Both the position numbers and the translations under genes were made by a program. DNA of 64,000 nucleotides, from NCBI GenBank assembly GCA_018240595.1, contig JAFEFL010000026.1:1-64000 (forward strand). The letters are read 5' to 3'. This DNA is from Pseudomonadota bacterium (GTDB lineage: Bacteria; Pseudomonadota; Alphaproteobacteria; Rhizobiales; Xanthobacteraceae). Positions 46,450 to 54,518 of this stretch are shown one piece after another. The notes under the pieces are model-generated. The model did not search any database. It saw only the letters and a list, made by a program, of their open reading frames with translations, and was not told the origin of the DNA. Position 1 is the first letter of the stretch; each line of letters starts with the position of its first letter.

Positions 46450-47556
46450 ATGGCGACCCACAATTTGCTCCTGCTGGCCGGCGACGGCATCGGCCCCGAA
46501 GTGATGGCCGAGGTGAAGCGGCTGATCGAGTTCTTCAACAAGAAGGGCCCGGACAAGTTCGCCTACGAGGAAGGGCTGGTCGGCGGCGCCTCCTACGATG
46601 CCGACAAGACCTCGATCTCGGACGCCACCATGGTCAAGGCCAAGGCCGCCGACGCCATCATTTTCGGCGCCGTTGGCGGCCCGCAATGGGCCGATGTGCC
46701 CTACGAGGCGCGCCCTGAGGCCGGGCTCTTGCGCCTGCGCAAGGAGCTCGACCTCTACGCCAACCTGCGTCCCGCCGTGACCTATCCGGCGCTGGCCGAT
46801 GCCTCTTCGCTCAAGCGCGAACTGGTCGAAGGCCTCGACATCATGATCCTGCGCGAACTGACCGGGGGCGTCTATTTCGGCGAGCCGAAGACCATCACCG
46901 ATCTCGGCAACGGCCAGAAGCGCGCGGTCGATACGCAGGTCTACGACACCTACGAGATCGAGCGCATTTCGCGCGTCGCCTTCGAGCTGGCGCGCAAGCG
47001 CAGGAACAAAGTGACGTCGATGGAAAAGAACAACGTCATGAAGAGCGGCGTGCTCTGGAAGGAAGTTGTGCAGCAGACACATGACCGCGAATTCAAGGAC
47101 GTGAAGCTCGAGCACCAGCTCGCGGATTCGGGCGGCATGCAGCTCGTGCGGAATCCGAAGCAGTTTGACGTCATCGTCTGCGACAACCTGTTCGGCGACA
47201 TGCTGTCGGATATCGCGGCGATGCTCACGGGTTCGCTCGGCATGCTGGCCTCGGCGTCGCTCGGCGAAGTCGATGCCAAGACCAAGCGCCGCAAGGCGAT
47301 GTATGAGCCGGTGCACGGCTCGGCACCGGATATCGCCGGCAAGGGCCTCGCCAATCCGATCGCGATGATCGCGTCGTTCGGCATGGCGCTGCGCTACTCC
47401 TTCGACATGGGCAAGGAAGCCGACATGATCGACAAGGCGATTGCCGCCACGCTCGACAAGGGCATCCGCACCGCCGACATCGCGACGCCGGGGCAGAAGA
47501 CGGTGTCGACGTCGGAGATGGGTTCGGCGATCCTCGCCGAGCTGGAAGCGATGTAG
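46450..47556 (+). CDS. leuB: 3-isopropylmalate dehydrogenase
   Basis: Oxidative decarboxylation of 3-isopropylmalate in leucine synthesis. The 368-aa product has the start [34 protein letters not shown] (in part), [10 protein letters not shown], and the metal and NAD loops [14 protein letters not shown] and [17 protein letters not shown]. Unlike many relatives, leuB is followed not by asd but by a cobalamin riboswitch and nrdAB; asd lies 7.9 kb downstream. Confidence 0.97.
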   Translation: MATHNLLLLAGDGIGPEVMAEVKRLIEFFNKKGPDKFAYEEGLVGGASYDADKTSISDATMVKAKAADAIIFGAVGGPQWADVPYEARPEAGLLRLRKELDLYANLRPAVTYPALADASSLKRELVEGLDIMILRELTGGVYFGEPKTITDLGNGQKRAVDTQVYDTYEIERISRVAFELARKRRNKVTSMEKNNVMKSGVLWKEVVQQTHDREFKDVKLEHQLADSGGMQLVRNPKQFDVIVCDNLFGDMLSDIAAMLTGSLGMLASASLGEVDAKTKRRKAMYEPVHGSAPDIAGKGLANPIAMIASFGMALRYSFDMGKEADMIDKAIAATLDKGIRTADIATPGQKTVSTSEMGSAILAELEAM

Positions 47557-47640
47557 CTGCAACTTGTCCCCGCAGTTTCTGCGGGGATACGGCATGCCGA
47601 ATTGCGGCTTGACGAATCGAGGGACCGTAACGCTAAATCT

Positions 47641-47849
47641 AGGCGTCACGGTCTTTTCGTTTCCATATCTTGTGGAGTGAAAGGCTAAGAGGGAATCCGG
47701 TGCGTCCTCGCGGACTAAACCGGAGCTGCCCCCGCAACTGTAAGCGGCGAGCGATCGACACATGACCTTCGGTCATGAAGCCACTGAGGCATTCGCGCCT
47801 CGGGAAGGCATGACGATCGCCGCGACCCGCGAGCCAGGAGACCTGCCGT
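47641..47849 (+). ncRNA. Cobalamin (B12) riboswitch upstream of class I nrdAB
   Basis: Conserved class elements run in order: GAGGGAATCCGGTGC (47690s), GCTGCCCCCGCAACTGTAAGC (the B12-box core, given in part), CCACTG with a local hairpin, CGGGAAGGC, and the closing GAGCCAGGAGACCTGCC ending near 47848. Together they match the adenosylcobalamin riboswitch. It lies 117 nt before the nrdA start. A GC hairpin (CGGGCGG at 47868-47874 with CCGCCCG at 47903-47909) follows but has no T run, so control could be by sequestering the ribosome site. In Streptomyces a B12 riboswitch likewise represses class I nrdABS. Boundaries are approximate. Confidence 0.93.
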
Positions 47850-47965
47850 GACCGCTGAAATCGTCCACGGGCGGGGTGCCCCGGCGGGTCGCTTGTGCAC
47901 GTCCGCCCGGACGCGCGTCTCACAAGCATCCATCGGCCTCCTGCCCCCACATCACGGGGTTGCTG

Positions 47966-49903
47966 ATGGCCTTCGCCTACGACTTCGACCGCAATGGTCA
48001 GCTTGTTCCGCCCACGATCACCTCCACCAAACCGCCGCGGCCGGCCCCGGCCGAGCCTGAGCTCACGCTGGTCGCGACACCGCAGCGCGCGCCGCTTCCC
48101 CAGCCTCTGGCGCCGGAGCCGCAGCCGTCCGATCTCACGCTCGACCGCTCGCGCGACGATCTGCTCACCGCGTTCGGCAAGCTGACGCTGAACGATCGCT
48201 ATCTGCTCGCCGGTGAGAGCTACCAGGACATGTTCGCGCGCGTCGCCTGCGCCTTCGCCGACGACATCGCGCATGCGCAGCGCCTGTACGATGCCATGTC
48301 GAAGCTGTGGTTCATGCCGGCGACGCCGGTCTTGTCGAACGGCGGCACGACGCGCGGCCTGCCGATCTCCTGCTTCCTCAATGCCGTGCCGGACTCGCTC
48401 GACGGCATCGTCACCACCTGGAACGAGAATGTCTGGCTCGCCTCCAATGGCGGCGGCATCGGCACCTACTGGGGCAAGGTCCGCTCGATCGGCGAGAAGG
48501 TCAAAGGCGGCGTCACCTCCGGCATCATCCCGTTCATCCATGTCATGGACGGCCTGACGCTCGCCATCAGCCAGGGCTCGCTGCGCCGCGGCTCGGCAGC
48601 GGTCTATCTCGACATCCATCATCCCGAGATCGAGGAGTTCCTCGAGATCCGCAAGGCCTCCGGCGACTTCAACCGCAAGGGCCTCAACCTGCATCACGGC
48701 ATCAACGTCACCGATGCCTTCATGCAGGCGGTCAAGGACAACGCCATGTTCGCGCTGCGCAGCCCGAAGTCCGGCGAGACGGTGCGCGAGGTCAATGCGC
48801 GCCGGCTCTGGCAGCGCATTCTCGAAACGCGACTGCAGACCGGCGAACCATATCTGCTGTTCATCGATGCGGTGAACCGGGCGCTGCCCAAGCATCAGCG
48901 GGAGCTCGGCCTGAAAGTCTCGACCTCCAACCTGTGCAGCGAGATCACGCTGCCGACCGGCATCGATCACCGCGACGAGGAACGCACCGCGGTGTGCTGC
49001 CTGTCGTCGCTCAACGTCGAGACCTGGGACCAGTGGGCCGAGGCGCCGGGCTTCATCGAGGACGTGATGCGCTTTCTCGATAACGTGCTCACGCACTTCA
49101 TCACGGTCGCGCCGGACGGCATGAAGCGGGCGCGTTACGCGGCATTGCGCGAACGTTCGGTCGGCCTCGGCATCATGGGTTTCCACTCGTTCCTGCAGTC
49201 GAAGGGCGTACCGTTCGAAAGCGCGCTGGCGAAGTCGTGGAACCTGAAGATGTTCCGCAAAATCCGCCGCGACGCCGACGCCGCCTCGGTGGCGCTGGCG
49301 AAAGAGCGCGGGCCCTGTCCCGATGCGCTGGAGCGCGGCGTCATGGCGCGCTTCTCGCACAAGCTCGCCATCGCGCCGACCGCGTCAATCAGCATTATCT
49401 GCGGCGGCACCAGCGCCTGCGTCGAGCCGATTCCGGCCAACATCTACACGCACAAGACGCTGTCGGGCGCGATCTCGGTGCGCAACCGGCACCTGGCGCG
49501 GTTGCTGGCGTCGAAGAATGCCGACACGCCGGAGGTGTGGCAGTCGATCATCGAGCACGAGGGCTCGGTGGCGCATCTCGACTGCCTGAGCGAGCACGAG
49601 AAAGCGATCTACCGCACCGCTTTCGAGATTGATCAGCGCTGGGTCATCGAGCTGGCGGCCGACCGCACGCCGTTCATCTGCCAGAGCCAGTCGATCAACG
49701 TCTATCTGCCGGCCGACATCGATAAATGGGATTTGCACATGCTGCACTGGACGGCGTGGAAGAGGGGCCTGAAGAGCCTTTATTACTGCCGCTCCAAGTC
49801 GATCTCGCGCGCGGCTTTCGCCGGCACGCTCGGCGACAAAAAGGCGGCATCGTTGAGCACGCCCGCCCGCGCCGACTACGAGGAGTGCCTCGCATGTCAG
49901 TGA
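47966..49903 (+). CDS. nrdA: Class I ribonucleotide reductase large (alpha) subunit
   Basis: 645-aa catalytic subunit that reduces ribonucleotides with a radical supplied by NrdB. The active-site residues are in place: C136 (ISCFLN), N322-C324-E326 (NLCSEI), C344/C345 (AVCCLSSLN), and the C-terminal reductive pair ECLACQ. The first ~55 residues are a Pro-rich tail and no N-terminal ATP-cone is visible, so the usual on/off dATP switch seems absent; the shortness against E. coli NrdA (761) agrees. The start ATG 47966 (MAFAYDFDRN) follows the riboswitch. It overlaps nrdB by 10 nt. Confidence 0.93.
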   Translation: MAFAYDFDRNGQLVPPTITSTKPPRPAPAEPELTLVATPQRAPLPQPLAPEPQPSDLTLDRSRDDLLTAFGKLTLNDRYLLAGESYQDMFARVACAFADDIAHAQRLYDAMSKLWFMPATPVLSNGGTTRGLPISCFLNAVPDSLDGIVTTWNENVWLASNGGGIGTYWGKVRSIGEKVKGGVTSGIIPFIHVMDGLTLAISQGSLRRGSAAVYLDIHHPEIEEFLEIRKASGDFNRKGLNLHHGINVTDAFMQAVKDNAMFALRSPKSGETVREVNARRLWQRILETRLQTGEPYLLFIDAVNRALPKHQRELGLKVSTSNLCSEITLPTGIDHRDEERTAVCCLSSLNVETWDQWAEAPGFIEDVMRFLDNVLTHFITVAPDGMKRARYAALRERSVGLGIMGFHSFLQSKGVPFESALAKSWNLKMFRKIRRDADAASVALAKERGPCPDALERGVMARFSHKLAIAPTASISIICGGTSACVEPIPANIYTHKTLSGAISVRNRHLARLLASKNADTPEVWQSIIEHEGSVAHLDCLSEHEKAIYRTAFEIDQRWVIELAADRTPFICQSQSINVYLPADIDKWDLHMLHWTAWKRGLKSLYYCRSKSISRAAFAGTLGDKKAASLSTPARADYEECLACQ

Positions 49904-50976
49904 GCGAAGCGTTCGGAGCTTTCGATCCCCGCGTTCTCATCGGTACCGGCAAGATCGGACTGCTGGAATCGACCGGCACTTACGACGTCGATCGCTATGG
50001 CTGGGCCTACGAGTTCTGGAAGCGCCAGCAGCAGACCCACTGGATGGGCGAAGAAGTGCCGCTCGGCGGCGATCTCAAGGACTGGGCGTCGGATCGCGTG
50101 ACGCCGAACGAGCGGGCGCTGCTGACGCAGATCTTCCGCTTCTTCACGCAGTCGGACATCGAGGTCGGCGACAACTATCTCAAGCGTTACATCCCGATCT
50201 TCCAGCCGCTCGCGGTGCAGATGATGATGGCCGCCTTCACAAACATGGAGACGGTGCACATCGACGCCTACGCGCTGCTCCTGAAGACGCTCGGCATGCC
50301 GAAGACGGAATTCGAGGCGTTCCGCGACTATTCGGAGATGCGCGCCAAGGCCGACTACATGCACGAGTTCGGGGTCGATACGGTCGCCGATGTGTCGCGC
50401 ACGCTCGCGATGTTCGGCGCCTTCACCGAAGGCATGGCGCTGTTCGCCAGCTTCGCCATGCTCTTGAACTTCCCGCGCCACAACAAGATGAACGGCATGG
50501 GGCAGATCGTGAGCTGGTCGGTGCGCGACGAGAGTCTGCATTGCGAGGGCATCATCAAGCTGTTCCACGAATGGAATCGCGAGACCGGCGCGCTGACGCC
50601 GGCGGTGCGCGATGACATCGTCGATGTGGCGAAGACGATGGTGAAGCTGGAGGAGAGCTTCGTCGATCTCGCCTTCGGGCTCGGCGATATCGGCGGTATG
50701 ACGCCGGAGGACATTCATGCCTATGTGCGTTACGTTGCCGACTGGCGACTGACGCAGCTCCGGCTGCCGACGACCTTCGGCTATTTCGAGCAGACCGAGG
50801 GCGGCTACACCCAGCTCAAGCCGCATCCGCTGCCGTGGCTGGTCGAAATCCTCAACGGCGTCGAGCACGCCAATTTCTTCGAGCAGCGCGCCACCGAATA
50901 TTCCAAGGGCGCCAGCCGCGGCACCTGGGACGGCGACAGCGGCGTGTGGGCGCAGTTCGACACGGTCAAAAGCTGA
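49894..50976 (+). CDS. nrdB: Class I ribonucleotide reductase small (beta) subunit
   Basis: 360-aa subunit that houses the di-metal centre and stable radical. Visible ligands are D88 (FTQSDIE), E119 and H122 (NMETVHIDAY), the E in TEGMALFASF, and E/H in RDESLHCEGI. The radical Tyr is present as Y126 in HIDAY, so it is a Tyr-radical type, not the Phe-containing Ic. No ATP-cone is seen. It overlaps nrdA, and a strong terminator follows 17 nt after the stop. Confidence 0.95.
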   Translation: MSVSEAFGAFDPRVLIGTGKIGLLESTGTYDVDRYGWAYEFWKRQQQTHWMGEEVPLGGDLKDWASDRVTPNERALLTQIFRFFTQSDIEVGDNYLKRYIPIFQPLAVQMMMAAFTNMETVHIDAYALLLKTLGMPKTEFEAFRDYSEMRAKADYMHEFGVDTVADVSRTLAMFGAFTEGMALFASFAMLLNFPRHNKMNGMGQIVSWSVRDESLHCEGIIKLFHEWNRETGALTPAVRDDIVDVAKTMVKLEESFVDLAFGLGDIGGMTPEDIHAYVRYVADWRLTQLRLPTTFGYFEQTEGGYTQLKPHPLPWLVEILNGVEHANFFEQRATEYSKGASRGTWDGDSGVWAQFDTVKS

Positions 50977-50992
50977 CGCGCCACGGGCTCAA

Positions 50993-51024
50993 AACAAAAA
51001 CGCGGCCCGGTGGGGCCGCGTTTT
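50993..51024 (+). terminator. Bidirectional rho-independent terminator after nrdB
   Basis: An 8-bp stem, CGCGGCCC (51001-51008) and GGGCCGCG (51013-51020), with a 4-nt loop is flanked by A residues on the left and TTTT on the right. It ends nrdAB and can also end the convergent transcript of the 117-aa gene. Confidence 0.93.
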
Positions 51025-51047
51025 CCGTCTGTGCGAAGCGATGCTTC

Positions 51048-51401
51048 CTAGAACTGCAGCCAGGGGCCGCGCGGTCCGAGCTCGAAGGGACCCGGCAAGG
51101 GCGACTGGTTGGTGCCGGCGCGGGTGTTGTCGAGGATGCTCGTGGCGCGATGGTTCGGGTTCTGCGCGTAGTCCAGATCGTGGCGGCTACCCGGCAGCAC
51201 TTCGGGGCCCGGATCGAGATAGGAGCGCTTCTGAATGATGACGCGGGTGCGGGTCTTGCCATCCTCGCCGCGGGTCACGACGACCGTGTGATCGCGGTTC
51301 GCATAGACCCGCTTCCGGGTGGTCTGGGCATCGGCCGGCGCGGCCAAAACGGCCAGGGCGCCCAAGGCGGCAAAGCTTGCTGCAACGAATTTCAGGCGCA
51401 T
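51048..51401 (-). CDS. Small exported hypothetical protein
   Basis: 117-aa protein with a signal peptide ending VLAAPADAQ and a basic mature part containing KRVYANRDHTVVVTRGEDG and RTRVIIQKRSYLDPGPEVL. This composition is common in secreted proteins of Bradyrhizobium-like genomes, but no domain is recognised. It is downstream of nrdB on the opposite strand and upstream of sorB in the reading direction away from it. Confidence 0.7.
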   Translation of the reverse strand: MRLKFVAASFAALGALAVLAAPADAQTTRKRVYANRDHTVVVTRGEDGKTRTRVIIQKRSYLDPGPEVLPGSRHDLDYAQNPNHRATSILDNTRAGTNQSPLPGPFELGPRGPWLQF

Positions 51402-51564
51402 TTTCTTCAAGTCCTCAACCGATTCCCTCAATTAAAACGCAGTCTAGCCGCGTTCGGTTCGGCTTGATAGGGCGAAAAAGCCACAGGCCGAGTTGCAAAG
51501 ACGGCCGGCCGCGCTCCTGAAAAGGGAGCAGGGCCGGCCCCGGGGTATGCGGCTTGCGCCGGCA

Positions 51565-51846
51565 TCAACTGCCGTAGTTCTTCTTGAGGTACTCGGCGAT
51601 CGCCTTGGCGTCCTCGGCGTCAACCGGGGCGCCATAGGCATTGATCATCTTGGCGACTTCCGCGTCCCAGCCGGCGGAGTTGAGGTAGACCGAGTTCATC
51701 GGGATGTAGGCCAGCGTATGACAGGCCTGACAATTGTTCTCGACCTTGTCGACGCCCGGCGCCTGCTTGAGCTTGATGACCTGCTCGTCGGCAAAAGCCG
51801 AACCGGCGAGAAGGACGGCCGCGGCCGCAGCGATGATGGTGCGCAT
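51565..51846 (-). CDS. sorB: Periplasmic cytochrome c, SorB-like electron acceptor of sulfite dehydrogenase
   Basis: 93-aa cytochrome c with a signal peptide ending GSAFAD and one heme-binding CQACH (39-43), with a possible axial Met in AYIPM. The C-terminal helix KAIAEYLKKNYG is typical of class I c-type cytochromes. It starts 14 nt after the sorA stop, so it is the natural electron acceptor of SorA, as in Starkeya SorAB. Confidence 0.93.
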   Translation of the reverse strand: MRTIIAAAAAVLLAGSAFADEQVIKLKQAPGVDKVENNCQACHTLAYIPMNSVYLNSAGWDAEVAKMINAYGAPVDAEDAKAIAEYLKKNYGS

Positions 51847-51860
51847 GTGCGGTGTCCTCC

Positions 51861-53093
51861 TCAAGCGGTCAGCGTGATGCTTTGCATCACGTTGTTGTGG
51901 TAGCCGGCGCCGTTGAACAGGAGCTTGGTCACTTGCGTCTGGCCAATGGCGTTGGTGGCGTTGACCATCACCGTGGTCTTGCCACGCTTGGCCTGCACAT
52001 CGAAGCTCCACGGCCGGAAGGCGAACTTGCCAAGGTCTTCGCCGAGCTTGGCGCTCGACCATGTCTTGCCGCCGTCGGTCGAGACCTCGACCTTGCCGAT
52101 GCCGTAGCCGCCGTCCCAGGCGAGTCCGGCGACCGTGACCTTGCCGGCCTTCACCTTGGCGCCGTCTCGATGGCTGGTGATCAATGAATTGACCACCATC
52201 TCGGTGATCGGCGTCGAGGTGGCGTCCTCCTGCGAGACGAACCGGTCGCGCAACGGAAACAAACCGACCGGCACGCGATAAGCCGGCTTCATCCAGAAGC
52301 CGCCTTGCGGCGTCGTGCGCGCGTCGATGTGGACGAGGTGCTTCATCCAGTAGGTGCCGGTCCAGCCCGGCACGACGAGGCGCGCCGGAAAGCCATTGAA
52401 ATGCGGCAGCGGCTGACCGTTCATCTCGTAGGCGATAATGGTGTTCTCATCCATCGCCTTCCATGCCGGGATGCTCTTGATGAAGTCCGGCGTCTTGTCG
52501 ACCACCGGTCCGTCGGCGCCATTGAAAGCGACCTCGATCGCCTCCTTCTTGATGCCGGCCTTGGTCAGCACATCCTTGAGGCGCGCGCCCTTCCATTTGG
52601 CGCAGCCCATGGCGCCGTAGCCCCATTCGACGCCGGCGACATGCGGCTTCGACAGGCCGCGGCGATTGCCAGAGCACTGGTTGACCGCAACGATCTCGAC
52701 GGCGGGCATCTTCTTCAAGTCGTCGAGCGTGAGCTCCATCGGCGTCGCGGCGCCGTCGCCATCGACCTTGATCTTGTAATTCTCGACCTTGATTTCCGGA
52801 ATGTCGGCGAGGTGATAGCGCACGAAGAACTTGTCGTTCGGCGTGATCGGCGTCTGCAGATATTCCAGCGGCGATTCATAGTTCGGCGGCCGGTCGGCGA
52901 GCTGGATCAGCGGTTGCTTGCCGGGCAGCTTGCCCATCTGCACGTAGCTGGCGATGCCGTCCGGCACGCCCGGCGTCAATTGCGCGGCGGCCGATTCCGC
53001 CTTGGCTTCGGTAAACCGGCTAAATCCTCCGATGAGGGCCGCGCCGGCGGCGGCCGTCGTGCCGAGGAATCCCCGGCGACTGATGGGTAGCAT
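51861..53093 (-). CDS. sorA: Sulfite dehydrogenase, molybdopterin subunit (SorA type)
   Basis: 410-aa periplasmic Mo enzyme that oxidises sulfite to sulfate. A Tat signal (SRRGFLGTT) is followed by the Mo-cofactor domain with C140 in VAVNQCSGNRRGL, the Mo ligand of the sulfite oxidase family, and a C-terminal dimer domain with WDGGYGIGKVEVSTDGGKTW. SorB follows 14 nt later. The upstream 117-nt gap holds a GTGA-N6-TCAC palindrome, and beyond it lies the anti-sigma gene. Confidence 0.95.
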   Translation of the reverse strand: MLPISRRGFLGTTAAAGAALIGGFSRFTEAKAESAAAQLTPGVPDGIASYVQMGKLPGKQPLIQLADRPPNYESPLEYLQTPITPNDKFFVRYHLADIPEIKVENYKIKVDGDGAATPMELTLDDLKKMPAVEIVAVNQCSGNRRGLSKPHVAGVEWGYGAMGCAKWKGARLKDVLTKAGIKKEAIEVAFNGADGPVVDKTPDFIKSIPAWKAMDENTIIAYEMNGQPLPHFNGFPARLVVPGWTGTYWMKHLVHIDARTTPQGGFWMKPAYRVPVGLFPLRDRFVSQEDATSTPITEMVVNSLITSHRDGAKVKAGKVTVAGLAWDGGYGIGKVEVSTDGGKTWSSAKLGEDLGKFAFRPWSFDVQAKRGKTTVMVNATNAIGQTQVTKLLFNGAGYHNNVMQSITLTA

Positions 53094-53134
53094 CGTTACC
53101 TCCCTGTTGCCGCTTACGGCGGCCCTCGATCTGC

Positions 53135-53148
53135 GTGACCCACGTCAC
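53135..53148. promoter_or_regulatory. GTGA-N6-TCAC palindrome upstream of sorA
   Basis: GTGACCCACGTCAC, extended to a 7-bp inverted repeat GCGTGAC/GTCACGC (53133-53150), is centred about 48 nt before the sorA ATG. The core matches the CRP half-site pattern (GTGA-N6-TCAC). It may bind a CRP/FNR-family regulator, adding a second input to sorAB besides the neighbouring ECF sigma factor. Confidence 0.45.
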
Positions 53149-53210
53149 GCATTCGGGAACAGGGAAGAAACGGGGAGGGCGGGCGAATTATTCCGCTACC
53201 GGACGAGAAA

Positions 53211-53918
53211 TCATCCGGCGCAGGGCGGGGCGCCGTGGGCAGCTTGCCGGAGTTGGCGGCCAATGCGGTCAGAATCGGCGTTGGCGGCGGTCTGGCCTTC
53301 GGCCGCACCGGCAATCAGCGCGAAGCGCATCGCCGGCATGCCATGGGCGGTCAGTTCGTACACGAGATTGCCGGAGGTCCAGCGGTGACGCTCGCCGGCG
53401 GTTGTCTCCGGCGGCGCCGCGCCGACCGGCCAGGCCCGCAGCTCGAGGCGGCAGCCATGCGGGCCGCGATAGGTCGCCGATACGAGCGGCACCTTGCCCG
53501 GGTCGATCACCAGCCCGGTGAGCTTGAGACCGGCCGTTTCGAGCCGCGGCACAGTGGTGCCGGTGGGCAGCGACGCCAGTGTGATCTCGGTCGGTCCTTC
53601 GGCGAGCGGCGCCCCGGTGTCGGCCGGCCGCGGCATGGCCATCAAGAAAATACCGACCGCCAGAGCGGCAGCGATTGCCGCGCCGGCGGCGATCCTGCGC
53701 GCGGTGTGTCTCTTCCGGCGCGGCGGCAATTCGAACGCCGGCGCGTCCGCGACTTCGCCGACCGTCGCCTTCAGCCGCGCCAGGGTCGCGTAAGCGCGTG
53801 CCAGATCGCGCTCGCCCGCCAGCCGCGCGGCCAAAGCCGCGCGCTCGTCCGGCGGCAATTCGCCATCGACGAGGGCGTTGAGCTTGATCAGGTCGGCCTG
53901 TCGCGGGTCGCTTTCCAA
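53211..53918 (-). CDS. Membrane anti-sigma factor partner of the adjacent ECF sigma
   Basis: 235-aa protein. The N-terminal region DLIKLNALVDGELPPDERAA matches the anti-sigma domain, but no zinc-binding HxxxCxxC is present, so it is a non-ZAS type. One transmembrane helix (about 75-95) leads to a periplasmic domain with HGCRLELRAWPVG. It starts 16 nt after the sigma gene. Its periplasmic side could sense the substrate of the downstream sulfite enzyme (inference). Confidence 0.88.
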   Translation of the reverse strand: MESDPRQADLIKLNALVDGELPPDERAALAARLAGERDLARAYATLARLKATVGEVADAPAFELPPRRKRHTARRIAAGAAIAAALAVGIFLMAMPRPADTGAPLAEGPTEITLASLPTGTTVPRLETAGLKLTGLVIDPGKVPLVSATYRGPHGCRLELRAWPVGAAPPETTAGERHRWTSGNLVYELTAHGMPAMRFALIAGAAEGQTAANADSDRIGRQLRQAAHGAPPCAG

Positions 53919-53934
53919 GGTCCGGTTCCGGTTG

Positions 53935-54438
53935 TCAGAAACGCTGGTTCATCTTCAACGGTCGTACGCTGCTGCTCTCGATCGCCGCGAGCAGCGCGTC
54001 GCGTGCACGAGCGATGCGGCTCATCACGGTGCCGACCGGCAGGCGAAGCAACTCGGCGGCCTCGCCGTAGCTGAAACCGGCGATGTCGATCAAGGAGATA
54101 ATCTCGCGATGCGGCGCCGGCAGCGTCGCGAGGCCCTGTTCGACGGTGATTTTGGCGATGCTGGCGTCGTCATAGGTCCAGATGTCGGTGCTGTCGGCCA
54201 CATCGGGCGCGGGCCGTTTCAGGCGGCGGATCTCATCGAGCGCCGCATTGCGGACGATGCGAAACATCCAGGCGCGATAGGCCGGCGCATCGTCCGGCAC
54301 GCGCCGCGCCGCGAGCGCGCGGGTCACGGCTTCCTGCACGAGGTCGCGCGCCGCATCGGCATCGCCCAGCATGGTCCGCGCGAAGGCATAGAGCCGCGGC
54401 AGCAGCGCCATCAGGCCGTTATGCGAGTCATGCGCCAT
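53935..54438 (-). CDS. ECF sigma factor (RpoE-like)
   Basis: 167-aa RNA polymerase sigma subunit. Region 2 shows LYAFARTMLGDADAARDLVQ and YRAWMFRIVRNAALDEIRR; region 4 shows APHREIISLIDIAGFSYGEA with GTVMSRIARARDAL. The start is ATG 54438 or 54459. In order of transcription it is followed by anti-sigma, sorA and sorB, all on this strand, so it may direct sulfite-induced expression; Sinorhizobium RpoE1/RpoE4 are a known sulfite-responsive case. Confidence 0.92.
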   Translation of the reverse strand: MAHDSHNGLMALLPRLYAFARTMLGDADAARDLVQEAVTRALAARRVPDDAPAYRAWMFRIVRNAALDEIRRLKRPAPDVADSTDIWTYDDASIAKITVEQGLATLPAPHREIISLIDIAGFSYGEAAELLRLPVGTVMSRIARARDALLAAIESSSVRPLKMNQRF

Positions 54439-54518
54439 GCGAAAGCCCTTGCCGCCCATACGGGAGCAGGCGGCAACTATCGGATGGGGCCGCTGCGCGT
54501 GCAATGGCGATGTGAGGG

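Noticed and set aside
47639..49360. 573-aa open frame on the minus strand across the riboswitch and nrdA
   Set aside because: It is antisense to nrdA, whose active-site motifs prove the plus frame. Its Arg/Ala/Asp/His-rich composition is that of an antisense shadow in GC-rich DNA.
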